A model generated the notes under the pieces. That model was not told where the DNA came from and did not search any database. It saw only the letters and a list, made by a program, of their open reading frames with translations. The position numbers and the translations under genes were made by a program. From the NCBI GenBank assembly GCA_037043455.1, contig JAWPHD010002646.1:62001-126000 (forward strand): a stretch of DNA of 64,000 bases, given 5' to 3'. Origin of the DNA: Cyrtodaria siliqua (lineage: Eukaryota; Mollusca; Bivalvia; Adapedonta; Hiatellidae). Below are positions 12,709-24,080 of the stretch, piece after piece (position 1 is the first letter of the stretch; every line of letters starts with the position of its first letter).

Positions 12709-14170
12709 TTATACACTTTTTAAGATTTGAATTTTGTCGTTTGGTTTACGTGGAGTTTTAGTTCCTTTAAGGGTTCCTTGAGTTTTCCTCGGTGTTTTCT
12801 TTATGTTTATCTTGCTATTATTTTTACTAGTAAAATTGTGTGGCTTATGCTTATTCAATAGCAGATTTTCTGGAGGAAGTATGGGGCCAGGAGTGGGTGG
12901 GGTGTCCAATGTATTATGGGTGTGGGAGGGAGGTTGGTCAATACACCTAGGACCCACTATGCCCTTAAGGATCTCCCTATGTATGTGATTGATTAACAAC
13001 GGGCCAGTAGGTCTAGATTTTTCGTTTATCAATCTAATCGTTAATTTTGTAAGTATTTCAATGTTGGTAATTATAGGAACAGAATTGTTTAGTACTTGGA
13101 CTTTTACTGGGGTGGTTTGAGACGAGTTATCGTAAAATGTAGGTGTGTTTTTAATCGGGGTACTAATAGTCGGAGTTTCATCGATCCCCACCAGATCTAG
13201 TATTGAAATCTGTTTTAAGTTTTTTGCCGTTGTTGATGAGAAGCTGAAAGAGTTATCTATAGTTAAAAGTGATGTATTTTGGGTTACATTGAACATGCTG
13301 CAGTCGTTAATAGTTTTTGAAGTGCCCAATGAATAATCAGAAGAGTTTGGTGTAGATTGTTTAATTTTTCGCTCCGGGGTGTTAGATGGAGTAATGAACT
13401 TTTGTTTTTGAGACCTTGGTGGGATTTCGATTTGATTCCGTGCTTGGCTATTAGGGGAGATAGATTGTTCGGTTATTGTTTCGTCTATAATTAAAATAGG
13501 GGATGTAACAGGGGAAGTACTAAAGGGTATCACTGGGGTCTGTGGGATTAAAATAGAGGGTGGGAGCAATTGCTTATTCTGTCCCCCTTGTTTCCTATAG
13601 AATCTATTGTCTTGGTATGAAGACTGTGTAATGTCTATTTTATGGGAGGGGCGTTGATCCACAGTAGACGTATTCCCGTTTAACACAGGGACTAGGTTAG
13701 TTTTAAGAGAGCTAGTGGGAATGTGTCTCTTAATATCAACAGTTTTAACAACCACATCGGCATATGTAAGTCGGGATTTAACCGGCGACTTCGGATCGTT
13801 GAAGATTGGTGGGGTGGGGGGGGGGGTGTTTTAAGTAGGGCCCCTCGCTTATTAATATAATAGGCTTTACCGTGGGTGGGGATAAAAAAGAAGCAGGAGT
13901 ATCTTTATGTGGGGAGGGAGGGGCGGGGGTGTCCATGTCCCAACTCGGGGTCTGTGAGTTTTGGGACCATATAGATATGATCTCAGGATCATCCTGTTTT
14001 GTTTTTAGTGGGCGATCCTGTGTCATCTGCCGTGGGGACCACTCAGCACGGCCAGAGGCTGCGGCCTTAGTTGGGGGCTGGATAATAGTCCGCCCTTGGC
14101 TTTTATTGGCCTTTGATTTGCCATATATTTCAATGGCTGTAGTCCAAGAGGTTCTGTTCCTCTTGGCTAT
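12709..14170 (-). pseudogene. LINE ORF1 (gag-like), truncated and frameshifted
   Basis: A proline-, serine- and threonine-rich low-complexity protein in two frames (14,170-13,778 and 13,755-12,709). A YADVVVK-like segment at the junction and a run of ten G near 13,815 suggest that indels separated them. It ends 16 nt upstream of the ORF2 start, the usual ORF1-ORF2 order. No zinc knuckle is seen. The N-terminus is cut at the target-site duplication. Confidence 0.65.
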
Positions 14171-14184
14171 CAATGCACTGAAGT
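14171..14184 (+). repeat. target-site duplication, right copy
   Basis: caatgcactgaagt, identical to 8,235-8,248. The ORF1 frame of the LINE runs right up to this repeat and has no natural ATG there. Confidence 0.6.
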
Positions 14185-15584
14185 GAATGCAACCAGGGCT
14201 TTATATGACGGGGATATGACACGACAGTACAAACACTGTATTCAACTGAAAACACTTGCCGTTCAGGTAAGTTTATCGATTATACCAGTTATACTTATTA
14301 CTTCACTGGTATAGCCAATTGTCTTCTTCAGATGCAACGCAGAAGAAAACATACACATATATAAACCGATATCTTCAGCTATATTCGTGAAACTTGTGAT
14401 AGAGATTATATCAATAGTCTTCTTCAAAAGAACACTGTCGTGACTTGTATTATTTTTATTTATTTATCTATTTTTTATTATATTTTAGTTACTTAGTCTT
14501 ATTAATTGTTATTATCTATTTTATACTTAATTGATGTATGATCATTTTAAAAGTGAAAATTATGTGTACATAATGTTGTCTCAGTGTCTCATAAGTCGTG
14601 TATACGGCTGGATATAAAAACATTTAAATTGTGCTGTGATGTATGTATATATGTAATTTTATATGTGACACTTTAATAAACAATACAATTGTATTGTTGA
14701 TGTTGTTGTTGTTGTTGTTGTGTTTATTGTTTGGTCATCAAACATTTACTGTTAAATAAATATTTAAATAAGATGCATGGTTAGAAAGCCAAATAAATTA
14801 CCTTTCTAATGGTTTAATTTTATTCCAAATAACGCTTAAATAAATCGGTAAAAGCTCCAGTTGGGAAGGAAATATCTCATTTTTCTTTTCTTAAAGGCTT
14901 ACGCACACCACCGTGTGTTTATTGTTTCGGTCATCAAACATATACATGTGCTGTTTAATGAATATTTACATAAGATGCATGGTTAGAAAGCCAAATAAAT
15001 AACCTTTCTATTGATTGATTTATTTCGAACAATTCTTCAAAGGTTAAAAGAACGAGGGAACAAAATAAAAGCGCTGCCGCAATTATCAAGAGGTTCATTT
15101 TTTCAAAATAGATAATGTTGAGTGAGCAAAATTAAATTAATTTCCCCTGGGAAAATCTCGACTGCATTGTGTGAACAATTAAGAATGGTGTGATTAATGT
15201 ATTCTATTGGCATAACAATCGATTGAGTAATTAACAAACACGCATGTATCAATAAAAAACCCAATAACACCGGCAAACGTGGTAATGATAATTCGAACAA
15301 CACATTAGTAGTGTTTGTTTGTTTTTTTCTCGGTTTTAAGGTCGGCTGATTTAGTATTTTCATCAGTTACAATTGTTGACAAAATCGAAATTCAATGATT
15401 GTAAAATGCTCTCATTTCCAAGTTAGTTGCTGCAAAACGTAATTGTATGTACCCTTTTCACGATTTGCGTGGGTTTTTCGTGTTTTTAGCGAATTGTCTT
15501 TTTTAGTGTTTTGTTCTCAAACCAAGAAGTGTGAAATTTCGTTGAAAAAAGATGACCGATGTTCCTGCTTAAAAATTACCCAAA
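14185..15584. other. non-coding spacer with a ~95-bp direct duplication and a GTT microsatellite
   Basis: No gene is seen. (GTT)n occupies about 14,695-14,720. The segment starting gtgtttattgttt at 14,720 recurs at 14,915 for about 95 bp ('gatgcatggttagaaagcc' is in both), so the block was duplicated with a ~195-bp offset. Confidence 0.55.
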
Positions 15585-15784
15585 TACAATTTCAATATGT
15601 ATGTTATTACGTGCAATCATCAATATGTATAAGCGAGAAAAAAAAGTTTACCCTTCCATAAAAGAGATATTTTTTTTACCCTTCCATACAATATACACGC
15701 TGATCCAAGAACAATATTATTTTAAAAATGGCCAAGTTAAAACAATTTCTTTGTTACAATCAAACTCATAAACCACTTAAAAAC

Positions 15785-17724
15785 TACCATATTTTATTAT
15801 TTATTTTATTAAAGTCTCATCATAGTATATACAGTCTACAATAGCATAAAACAACAACACATAATATTATACACCATGTCACTCTTGTAAGAGTTATAAG
15901 AGACTAAAAGATATATATGATATCTTCTAAAAATATACTATATTTTACAATATTAATACTATATGTCATACAATTATCACACAATTCTTCTTTTTTTTTT
16001 TCTTTTTTTTTCACAGCAATTTACCACATTACCATATTCATTTAATTTATTTTTACAATGATAAGAATTGAGCTATAATCGTTAATCCTGAGCAGAGTGT
16101 ACTTATAAGTATAATTACAAAATGCTCTAAAAAAGTATTAAAATAAACTTTATATTAAAACACTGAATTTATGAAAACTGCACCATGATGGCATTAGAAG
16201 TGCTTATTAAAAAAAAACATTTTAAAAAATCAATTATCATCTCAAATCAGATTTGCTATGACCTGATTAACAATCATTGCTCAAATATAAATAAAACAAT
16301 TACATATATATTAAATTAACATAAGATATCAACATACATATACAATATTAACACATTGTTCACATAGAAATATATATTTACACTTCAAACAAATTAAATC
16401 TAAATCAAGCCTACCGATAAAGATAACTTGATCTTCTTTGCAATATTTTGAAGCAGGTTTTGGCACATATTCTAATCAGATTTACATTATTAAATAGAAA
16501 AACTATCTTCTGTTCGTCTGTATAGTCATTGAAATTTGAATCGAGTAAGAATGCATAATCAATCATTTGTAATCGTATATCATTATATAATGGACATGAA
16601 AGTATAACGTGAATCTCATTTTCTACAGTATCATTACAAAACGGACACACTCTTTCACAAACTGGAAGCCTTTCATAACGACCAGTTTCTAAACGAATGG
16701 GCGCAACACCACACCGAAATCTAGATAAAGCAGATCTATGGTTGCGTGGTAGAATCATTGTACAATATTCTTCGGTTTTAAAAACACTTTTAAATAATTT
16801 GTAAGTACGTAACTTGTTTCCACCTGTACTATTTCTACTATGTTCAAGGTTAACAATATTGAACCAATCATATTTATACTTATCAATAAACGCCCTGTTA
16901 ACATTGCCAAGCATAGTTCGTTTTACTAAAACAGTATCCATATTAGTTATAACATTACAATCAATATTAGAGAAATTAGTCTTAACTCGATATGGCCAAT
17001 TTTTACATCTAGAACTGTTTAAATTATAACAATAAGTAAAAACTTGTTTATTAAATCGTGTTATCGGCATGTAATTCAGTCGAATCCAATAAGTGGACAC
17101 AGTGGTTAATTGTCTAGCAAAGACTGGCTTCCATGCCATATCACCAGCCAAAGCAGCTGACGGTGCATTACGTGTCGTGCCAAGAAATGCTCGCATTGCT
17201 CTATGCTGTAGGGCATCTATGCATGAAAAGGATCTAGTACCCCAAATGGCTGCACCGTAAGCTACAATGGACCATACCATTGAATCAAACAACTTTGTAT
17301 AAACATTATATGGCATACCTCCTAGTGTCTTATATTTAGCAATTAATAAGCCTAGTGCTCTACTGGCTGACTTAGAAACAAATGAAGCTGTGACGTTAAA
17401 GTCTAGAAATTCGTCTAGAATCAGACCAAGATAAATATATTTGTCCTTAACATGGATATCAAATTCACCACATTTAAAATTAAAAACTGTCTTTTGAACA
17501 CTTCTAGGTCTGAAGTGAATAACGTTTGTTTTTAATTGATTTATTGACATAAAATTTGTGTTACACCACTCGGATAACAAGTTAAGCATCAGCTGTAAAT
17601 CAGTTTCAGTTTCAGCCAGAAGAACAATATCGTCAGCGTATAACATAATACAAGCTTTTTGTCCATTACCAATATCTATACCAATATCTAAGGCCTTCAA
17701 TTTACAAGCAAAATCATTTATACA
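15785..17724 (-). mobile_element. 5'-truncated LINE fragment inserted in the repeat array
   Basis: The insertion separates two adjacent copies of the ~189-bp repeat. The coding part is at the right, and an AT-rich 3' tail with several TTTATT (AATAAA on the minus strand) is at the left. The target duplication is not clear because the repeats have diverged. Confidence 0.65.
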
Positions 17725-17754
17725 CAATTTCAATATGTCTGTTATTACTTGCAA
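16411..17754 (-). pseudogene. LINE reverse transcriptase, C-terminal half (YADD onward)
   Basis: A 447-codon open frame with the catalytic LYADD box about 40 residues from its start, RT palm-to-thumb sequence, a long connector, and a C-terminal zinc motif CPFC-x8-H-x4-C (VCPFCNDTVENEIHVILSCP). Everything upstream of the YADD region (endonuclease and RT fingers) is missing. The ATG at 17,754 and the first ten codons come from the flanking ~189-bp repeat, so the present start is a chance fusion, not a real LINE start. The remaining frame has no stop, so truncation happened on insertion and decay is recent. Confidence 0.85.
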
Positions 17755-18100
17755 TCATCAACAGGTAATGTGTAAGTCAAAGAAAAGTGTTTATTCTTCC
17801 ATAAAATATACATGCTGATCATAGAGATTTTTTTTTTTTTACAAAATGGCGAAGTTAACTTTTTTTTAAAATAAAATCAAACTTCATAACCCACTTACAA
17901 ACTTCCATAAACGCAATTTCAATATGTATGTTATTACTTTCAATCGTCAACAGGAACGGTTTAATTGAGGAAAAAAAGTTTAACCTTCCATAAATTATAC
18001 ATGCTAATTCACAAGAAAAAAACGCGTTCGAAATGAAATGTCCAAGTTAAAAAAATAAATTTTGTTGAAATCAAAGTCATAACCAAATTAATAACTACAC

Positions 18101-18273
18101 CAAAAACAAAGTGCATATCTTTTGTTAATTTCACCCAAGCTGCAACTTGCCATTTTGTACAGACGGTTCTTATTCAAGGTAAGATCAGGTTAAAATTAAA
18201 ACAATCTGTCATCTATTTGTGAATCATATTTAGTGTTATCGGCTAAATACTCAGGTCACAGCTTGCATATACA
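18101..18273. other. short unassigned spacer
   Basis: AT-rich, no ORF or repeat recognised. It ends at the target-site duplication of the next element. Confidence 0.3.
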
Positions 18274-18282
18274 GATATTTAG
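18274..18282 (+). repeat. 9-bp target-site duplication, left
   Basis: gatatttag immediately left of the left TIR. Identical to 21,834-21,842. Confidence 0.8.
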
Positions 18283-18541
18283 CGGTGCATAGAATTACCG
18301 GAATCCACCTAATTACCGGAATCCTACCGGAATCCACTTGAATTACCGGAATCCACTTTTAAAATTGATATATTTTAAAATATTGATAGAATACATTAGT
18401 TATAGTATTAAAAGACTAAAGATATTGTACTAATAATGATATATACTTTATAAAATATGTTGTTTTTTATATATTTATTAGTTTTTTTTCGTATTTTATG
18501 AATTTTGCTAAAAAATAAATTGCTAATAAAATTTCATTTAC
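18283..18541 (+). repeat. left TIR of the MULE-like element
   Basis: 259 bp, matching the inverse of 21,575-21,833 with scattered substitutions. It begins with three or four tandem accggaatcc motifs, candidate transposase-binding sites. Confidence 0.85.
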
Positions 18542-18715
18542 GGATGATGATGTTGTTTGCATTAGTTTTTTACCTCTTTTACTTGTGTCATAATAATAGA
18601 TACAGTATAATTTTATTGATATTGTTAAAAGGGCCTTGGTTATTGACAATTTTGAGATGTTCTTTCGAACAATATTGTTTGGCCCTTAAAAGGGCCTTTA
18701 TAATGCATAAAGCAT

Positions 18716-19010
18716 TTATATCTTGGTAGATAATAAACATCTATGAATGACAGATGTCAATATTCTCATGCCACCTTCTTTGGCTCCAGGATGAACCATG
18801 TCTGCGTCATAATGGCGAGGGAACTTCAGTTTCTTCATGACATTGATGAAGTCTTCCTGCAACATTACTCGCAGCCTCTTGTTAACACTGCGTCGCACTT
18901 GGTTGAAATGTGCGACAGTTGTATTTCTCACATTTCCTCGCTCGGCAATACAGCCGACAAACACCCGTTTCACGCCAGCAGCCTTCAATCTAAGAACTAT
19001 GTCAATGATA
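18716..19010 (-). pseudogene. SGNH/GDSL-esterase C-terminal fragment inside the MULE
   Basis: A minus-strand frame with NKRLRVMLQEDF, then FPRHYDADMVHPGAKEGG. The D-x-x-H (DMVH) box resembles block V of SGNH hydrolases, in the style of the esterase domains in ORF1 of some CR1-type LINEs and in molluscan hypothetical proteins. Blocks I-III are absent. 'caatag' just upstream could be a splice acceptor, giving a terminal exon that ends at 18,716. The orientation is opposite to the PHD gene. It could be a captured exon or a relic of the autonomous parent. Confidence 0.5.
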
Positions 19011-19618
19011 CTATTGTTCAGTGTTATACAGAACCGAAAAGTTCATTCATCCCTATTTCTTATATTCATTATGGTAGATGTAGGGAATTAATAAATTAGA
19101 AACAACAAATAGATTTATTATTTTTATGCGGTGCATACAAATGTTATTCAATATTTTCTAATTGTGTGTCAAACTAACAATAATAGATGCAAAAGTCGAT
19201 TATAAAATAAAGAATGAAGTAAATTATTTCATATTTTTTAATTACTTTACAAAGGACACCGAAACCTTTAAGTGTGAGCAGGATGTTTTTAATAGCTCCT
19301 TGTGTGAACAAGCAATTAACAGTTTGATAGTAATTTTATAATTAGCAGCTGATTATTTGTTTCCATTAACAATGTCTTTACATTATGCTATTAATTGAAG
19401 ATGTGTTATATATACATCAAAGACTACAGTCTGAACGCTTTGATTGTTGTTGTTTGGTTTATATAATTTGGAGTACTTTGAGAACTTTGAGTAAATTGAG
19501 TAAAATGAGAGATGTATATATACTTGAAACAAAATATTAATTTTATCTCATCTGAGTTACAAAGCAATTTGAATCTCTGTGATATTCCTGGATTGTATTG
19601 AAGTTATTAATTTCTAAT

Positions 19619-19861
19619 ATGGCCAACATGTCTAAGCAACGTGGTGCTCGGTTTCCGTGTGGTGATTGCAAGTCTAAGTGTGTCAGTGACTGTGTTCGTT
19701 GTTCAATGTGTAAGAGTTGGTATCATAGCAAGTGTCAAGACATTGCTGCTGATGAACTTGACAAATGGGGTGATCTGAATATGGATTACGTGTGTAAAAC
19801 GTGCCGTACATTGAACGGAGCGGAATTTGATTATGTGTTGGGAATGCATCGACTTCAAAAG
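19619..19861 (+). CDS. PHD-finger protein, exon 1 (captured gene in the MULE)
   Basis: 81 codons from ATG 19,619 to a consensus donor (CAAAAG|GTAAGT). A Cys4-His-Cys3 pattern is visible: CGDC, CVRCSMC, WYHSKC, VCKTC, with the Trp before the His typical of PHD fingers, which read histone H3 tails in chromatin proteins. An upstream in-frame TTG at 19,598 is not a likely start. The exon ends in phase 0 and the next exon opens in phase 0 at 20,775. PHD domains occur in CR1-type LINE ORF1 proteins and in many host proteins, so the source is uncertain. Confidence 0.65.
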
Positions 19862-20132
19862 GTAAGTGAATCAGTTGTTAACTAAGTATTAAATGGACAT
19901 AATTCACAATTCTATGTTACATTATAGATCGACCTTATTAACTCCAAATTGTCTAATATTTTTTAATATTGCCTTGTGCCCATTTAATACTTAGTTATCT
20001 TCCCGATTATATAACAACCGCTTTGAGCATATTATTGATACACGCAATATACATCGTTTCATGTTCACGCCTTTATGCACATGTCAAAAACTTCATTCTT
20101 ATAAGACTAAATATTTATTGCGGAAACTAAGT

Positions 20133-20755
20133 GACGTGCTAAACGCGATTGATGTAATACACAGGTTCTCAATTTGAATTTTGTTCTGTTATATATCTTA
20201 AAATATGTTTAGCGGAAAAATATTTATTACGGTACTAATATTATTTAATTACATTTAATATTGATTTATTACGCCTCTGCACTAAAAAAAAGAAGCAGTA
20301 AGTGACCTATCTTAAAACTGACATGATGATGTAATATACAAAGCAGATGCACACGGCCGTACTTATAACACGTGCTGTAATAGCACCCTCACGCCCCCCC
20401 TCACGTGCTAAACGCGACAATATTTAATACGCAGGTTCTCAATTAGCAAGACTTGAATTTTGTTTATATCTTAAAGTATGTATAGTGGAAAAATATTTAT
20501 TACGGTAGTAATATTATTTAATTACATTGATTTACGCCTCTGCATTAAAAAAAAGAAGCAATAAGTGACATATCTTAAAACATTTATAGCGGAAAATAAG
20601 TGACACGATGATGTAATATATAAAGCAGATGCATACGGCCGTACTTATAACACGTGCTTTAATAGTAACAACGTCACGTGCTAAACGCAAGATTTAATAC
20701 ACAGGTTCTCAATTAACAAGACTTGAATTTTGTTCAAAAGATAAGTGACATAAGA
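20133..20755 (+). repeat. ~270-bp tandem repeat in the intron of the PHD gene
   Basis: About 2.3 copies starting 'acgtgctaaacgc' at about 20,133, 20,403 and 20,676. Each carries 'caggttctcaatt', 'tttattacggta' and 'gcagatgca(c/t)acggccgta'. Divergence is low to moderate. Confidence 0.75.
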
Positions 20756-20774
20756 TATTATTTACTTCTGTCAG

Positions 20775-21495
20775 GCTGCCAGTTCCAAAAGCTTCCTGCA
20801 ATTGAAGACAGCAGTTGTGAGGGAGTCCATGTTTAAAGCAGTATTTAGTGTCACCGCAGCAACATCTGAATACCCGGAGGTTGATGCTGTTGCAGCGGAG
20901 GTTATGGATTTTTTTGTTCACGATTGTATGGGTAATCCCAGAAGAACAACTGGGGACGGAGAGTGATCTTGCATATCAGACATTAAACACTTGCTTTATG
21001 CCTAGTGGTGAGTGCACTGACACCACCATATCCATTTTGTGGTATGGGATGGGGTCTATTCCCACTCCGGGGAATTGGTATGTCGTGAATCACTTCGCGG
21101 CAGTGACTGATGTAGTCACCATCAACGATGGTGACTCAAGTTCAAAACTGCCCGCTAAGCCGTCTCGTAATGACAAGTATTCAGTTCCGTCTCAAAAAAG
21201 TTACGCACAAGCCGTGCGTAGCGACAAGTATTCAGTTCCCATCTTTGATGGTGATACAAACTCTTCTGTGTCAAATGTTGAAATAATTGAGAACTATTCA
21301 GAAGATAACACAATAATTTTTATTTGTTACACTCAAATAAAAGATATGTTGGCTGACGTGACAGGGCGTATCTTATATTACGGCAAATTATCTGGTGTAC
21401 GCCAATTTAGATCAAAAATAGTGGATTCCGGTAATTTAAAAGTCGTATTCTGGTATTTTTCGATAATTAAAGTCACAAAAACACATATTCATTAA
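20775..21495 (+). pseudogene. PHD gene exon 2, unrecognised conserved-looking domain, frameshifted
   Basis: The acceptor 'ttctgtcag' precedes 20,775. The frame (AASSKSFLQLKTAVV...) is open to about 20,958 and meets a stop, while the adjacent frame from about 20,940 stays open to 21,495, so one indel near 20,950 breaks it. The second part has TLNTCFMPSGECTDTT and NHFAAV, reminiscent of but not assignable to OTU-like or vertnin-like domains, then a Ser/Lys-rich linker with a repeated DKYSVP motif. It probably continued the PHD exon as one protein. The last part runs toward the right TIR. Confidence 0.45.
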
Positions 21496-21574
21496 TATAT
21501 TACTTAATTAACTATACATTTACGTCAATTTAGATCATAAATAGTGGATTCCGGGGTAATTTAGATCAAAAATA

Positions 21575-21833
21575 GTAAATGAAATTTTATTAGCAATTTA
21601 TTTGTTAGCGCAATTCATAAAATACGAAAAAAACCTAATAAATATATAAAAAATAACATATTTTATAAAGTATATATCATTATTAGTACATTATCTTTAG
21701 TCTTCTAATGCTATAACTAATGTATTCTATCAATATTTTAAAATATATCAATTTTAAAAGTGGATTCCGGTAATTCAAGTGGATTCCGGTAGGATTCCGG
21801 TAAATAGGTGGATTCCGGTAATTCTATGCACCC
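21575..21833 (-). repeat. right TIR of the MULE-like element
   Basis: 259 bp, inverse of the left TIR. It carries the gtggattccggtaatt motifs in the opposite orientation to those of the left end. Confidence 0.85.
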
Positions 21834-21842
21834 GATATTTAG
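21834..21842 (+). repeat. 9-bp target-site duplication, right
   Basis: gatatttag immediately right of the right TIR. Identical to 18,274-18,282. Confidence 0.8.
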
Positions 21843-22573
21843 TAATAAGTAATAACTTAGAAAATATCAACATTTCTGGCAAAAGGCAAAACAAATCTAA
21901 AAAAAGCAATTGGAACAATGTATGTGTATGTATAGTTACCAATCGTTCAGTTAATTATATCACGGCAGTGTCTACTTGAAGCAGTGAGGTAAATGCTCAG
22001 TTTGGCAGTTTATTTTCTTTCAAGCTAATCTAAAACGTTTTAATCTAAATATATACCTTGAATTCATTCTTATCAAAAACCGATAGTGGTCTACTACCAG
22101 AAGAGGATTTGTACGTATTTTTAAATATATTGTGGTCATGGGGTAGACATTTTTTTTAGTTTTATCGTTGTAACTATACTCAGTATAATGAAATGTTTGT
22201 CATTTGAGCTCGCTTTTTGCTCGCTTTGAAGCTTTGCTTGTTGTATGCATAACGTATTTTTTTTGTTTGCTACTTGATTTGAGTGTCTCTCACGGTAAGT
22301 TGTTTGTATGATTTACCGTTTGTGAGTTAGGCGGGGCGAAAAGCTTTTGGTAATAATTTGTTCTTCTTTGACACAAATCGGGACTCTGTCAGCTCAATGT
22401 TGCTGCATGTTTATATTTCAATGACACAAATACACCGTTTAGTAATTTCGTTCGTTTTCAAAAACTCTTTTAAACTCTTTGTTTTCAATCGTTATCAAAG
22501 CCTTCGTCCGTTGACCTGTTCGATCAAAGGAATGGCACGTATTCATAATTTTGATACAGCATCATCAAAAAAA
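21843..22573. other. unassigned AT-rich spacer
   Basis: No gene, RNA or clear repeat recognised between the MULE and the palindrome. Confidence 0.3.
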
Positions 22574-22993
22574 CTGACCAATCAGTGACCATAAATAAGA
22601 CATAACCAATACATTCTGGTAGGTGATAAACTCGGTCTTTATCCTTGATGTTCAACCAAGTTTACTGTTAAAATTACGATATCTACAGTGTGATTATTTT
22701 AAAACCCTGCCTATTTCATGCACATCCATGCAAATTGATTCAATATATGTATCTTTTAAAATCAAAATCTTGAAAATTATCATCTTTTTACTCTGCCAAA
22801 GATTTTTATTTTACTATAGAACCTAAGGATAAAAACCGAGTAACACAGATTTTATCACCTACTGAAAATAATATAAAATCTCAACATCTCTGCAATGCAA
22901 AATTATGAATACAGTATCCCCATATATAGATATAGATCAACGTTTGTATATATAATTAATTAAAAATTCTCGATTTTGACATTAGCAAATCTC

Positions 22994-23767
22994 GGGGTAG
23001 GTATAAAACGCGGACTAACACGCGCGGTCTAGCGGACTGCGGACCAGTATGGTATAAAATGCGGACTGGTATTTTGCGGACCATGTACATAGATGGGACA
23101 AATAACACAACGATTTTGGTCAGCAAATATTACATTTGAAAACAGATTCGAAATATCACAGAAATATATATATATTTTTTTGATTTTCACGAAACCTACG
23201 TCATTTTAATCGTTGTATAAGAAATGTGTATTTGTTGACAACTTTGATATCCATATAGTTACAACAAATGACAGTAAAAAGTACTTGTCGAAATATCCGG
23301 TATCAATTCCATAACTGACTTTTCATATCTGATATCCCGGGAAACTTACAAAACGTTCTTTTGAAAAAAAAACAGGACTTGAAAATTATGTCATAATTAG
23401 CTTTGAACAGGGATTAAAGTTTTTTTTCGTCACTTATTACATTCTGAAAAACGTTGTTACTAAATCGTAGCGCGAAAAAACTTCACTTTTGTAAATTGTT
23501 TTGCTTTACACATCAATTGAACCTAAATTACAACTGGCATTTGACGAATTATTTTCATGCAAATCTATTTTCAAATGAACATTACCATACACCACAAGAC
23601 TTATTTTGTTTCATGAATGTCTAACTTTAATATTTGCTGACCAAAATCTTTGTATTATTTGTCCCATGTATGTACATGGTCCGCAAAATACCAGTCCGCA
23701 TTTTATACCATACTGGTCCGCAGTCCGCTAGTCCGCAGTCCGCTAGTCCGCGTTTTATACCTACCCC
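22994..23767. mobile_element. 774-bp MITE in the left arm
   Basis: TIRs of about 130-150 bp starting ggggtaggtataaaacgcgg, with repeated 'agtccgc' boxes. It is flanked by the direct repeat aaatctc (22,987-22,993 and 23,768-23,774), 7-8 bp. The matching position in the right arm is uninterrupted, so this inserted after the palindrome formed. Confidence 0.8.
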
Positions 23768-24080
23768 AAATCTCGCTCTCGTTCTTCCCGAGATATCGAG
23801 TAGGTAGAATCTCAACACTGACTCTGTTTACTGAGTATACAGTGTTTATTTGGTTATATACACATTCTAGAACGTATGCAAAAATATTGTTCTATTGCAT
23901 TAGTAATTTAGTAGTATAAGCTGTCAGAATATTTACCTCTTCTGCATTAAATGTCTCTCTTATTTCCATTATAATGATACCTTGAAACCGAAAGTAGGTA
24001 GATGTGCGTTACTCAAAAATCATAAGCCTTGTGTTTCATAAATTATTTAAAGTAATTAACTTTTACTTATTACACTTAAA

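Larger units (their letters stand above)
8249..14170 (-). mobile_element. RNase H-encoding non-LTR retrotransposon (I/jockey-like), 5'-truncated
   Basis: A 5.9-kb element read on the minus strand: ORF1, then endonuclease, RT, RNase H and a C-terminal CCHC. It is flanked by a perfect 14-bp direct repeat caatgcactgaagt (8,235-8,248 and 14,171-14,184), which I take as the target-site duplication. The right edge falls inside the ORF1 reading frame, as expected from 5' truncation during target-primed reverse transcription. The left edge has AATAAA on the minus strand (TTTATT at 8,259-8,264) just before the end, and a small hairpin. Boundaries rest on the direct repeat. The coding content is certain. 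Confidence 0.75.
15585..18100. repeat. ~189-bp tandem repeat array interrupted by a LINE fragment
   Basis: Units begin 'caatttcaatatgt' at 15,587, 17,725 and 17,914, continue with 'ccttccata' and 'aatggc(c/g)aagttaa', and end in 'cactta..aaactaccat'. The first unit is separated from the next two by the LINE at about 15,785-17,724. The unit function is unknown. Confidence 0.65.
18283..21833. mobile_element. Mutator-like (MULE) element with 259-bp TIRs carrying gene fragments
   Basis: The ends 18,283-18,541 and 21,575-21,833 are inverted copies of equal length (259 bp). The outer edge reads ggtgcatagaattaccgg. The element is flanked by a perfect 9-bp direct repeat gatatttag (18,274-18,282 and 21,834-21,842). 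Long TIRs plus a 9-bp duplication are hallmarks of the MuDR/MULE superfamily. The TIR carries several copies of gtggattccggtaatt, which also appears just inside the right TIR (about 21,420 and 21,543). No transposase is seen, so the copy is non-autonomous. The interior holds a PHD-finger exon, a second exon, and an oppositely oriented SGNH-esterase fragment, an arrangement like a Pack-MULE. Confidence 0.8.
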
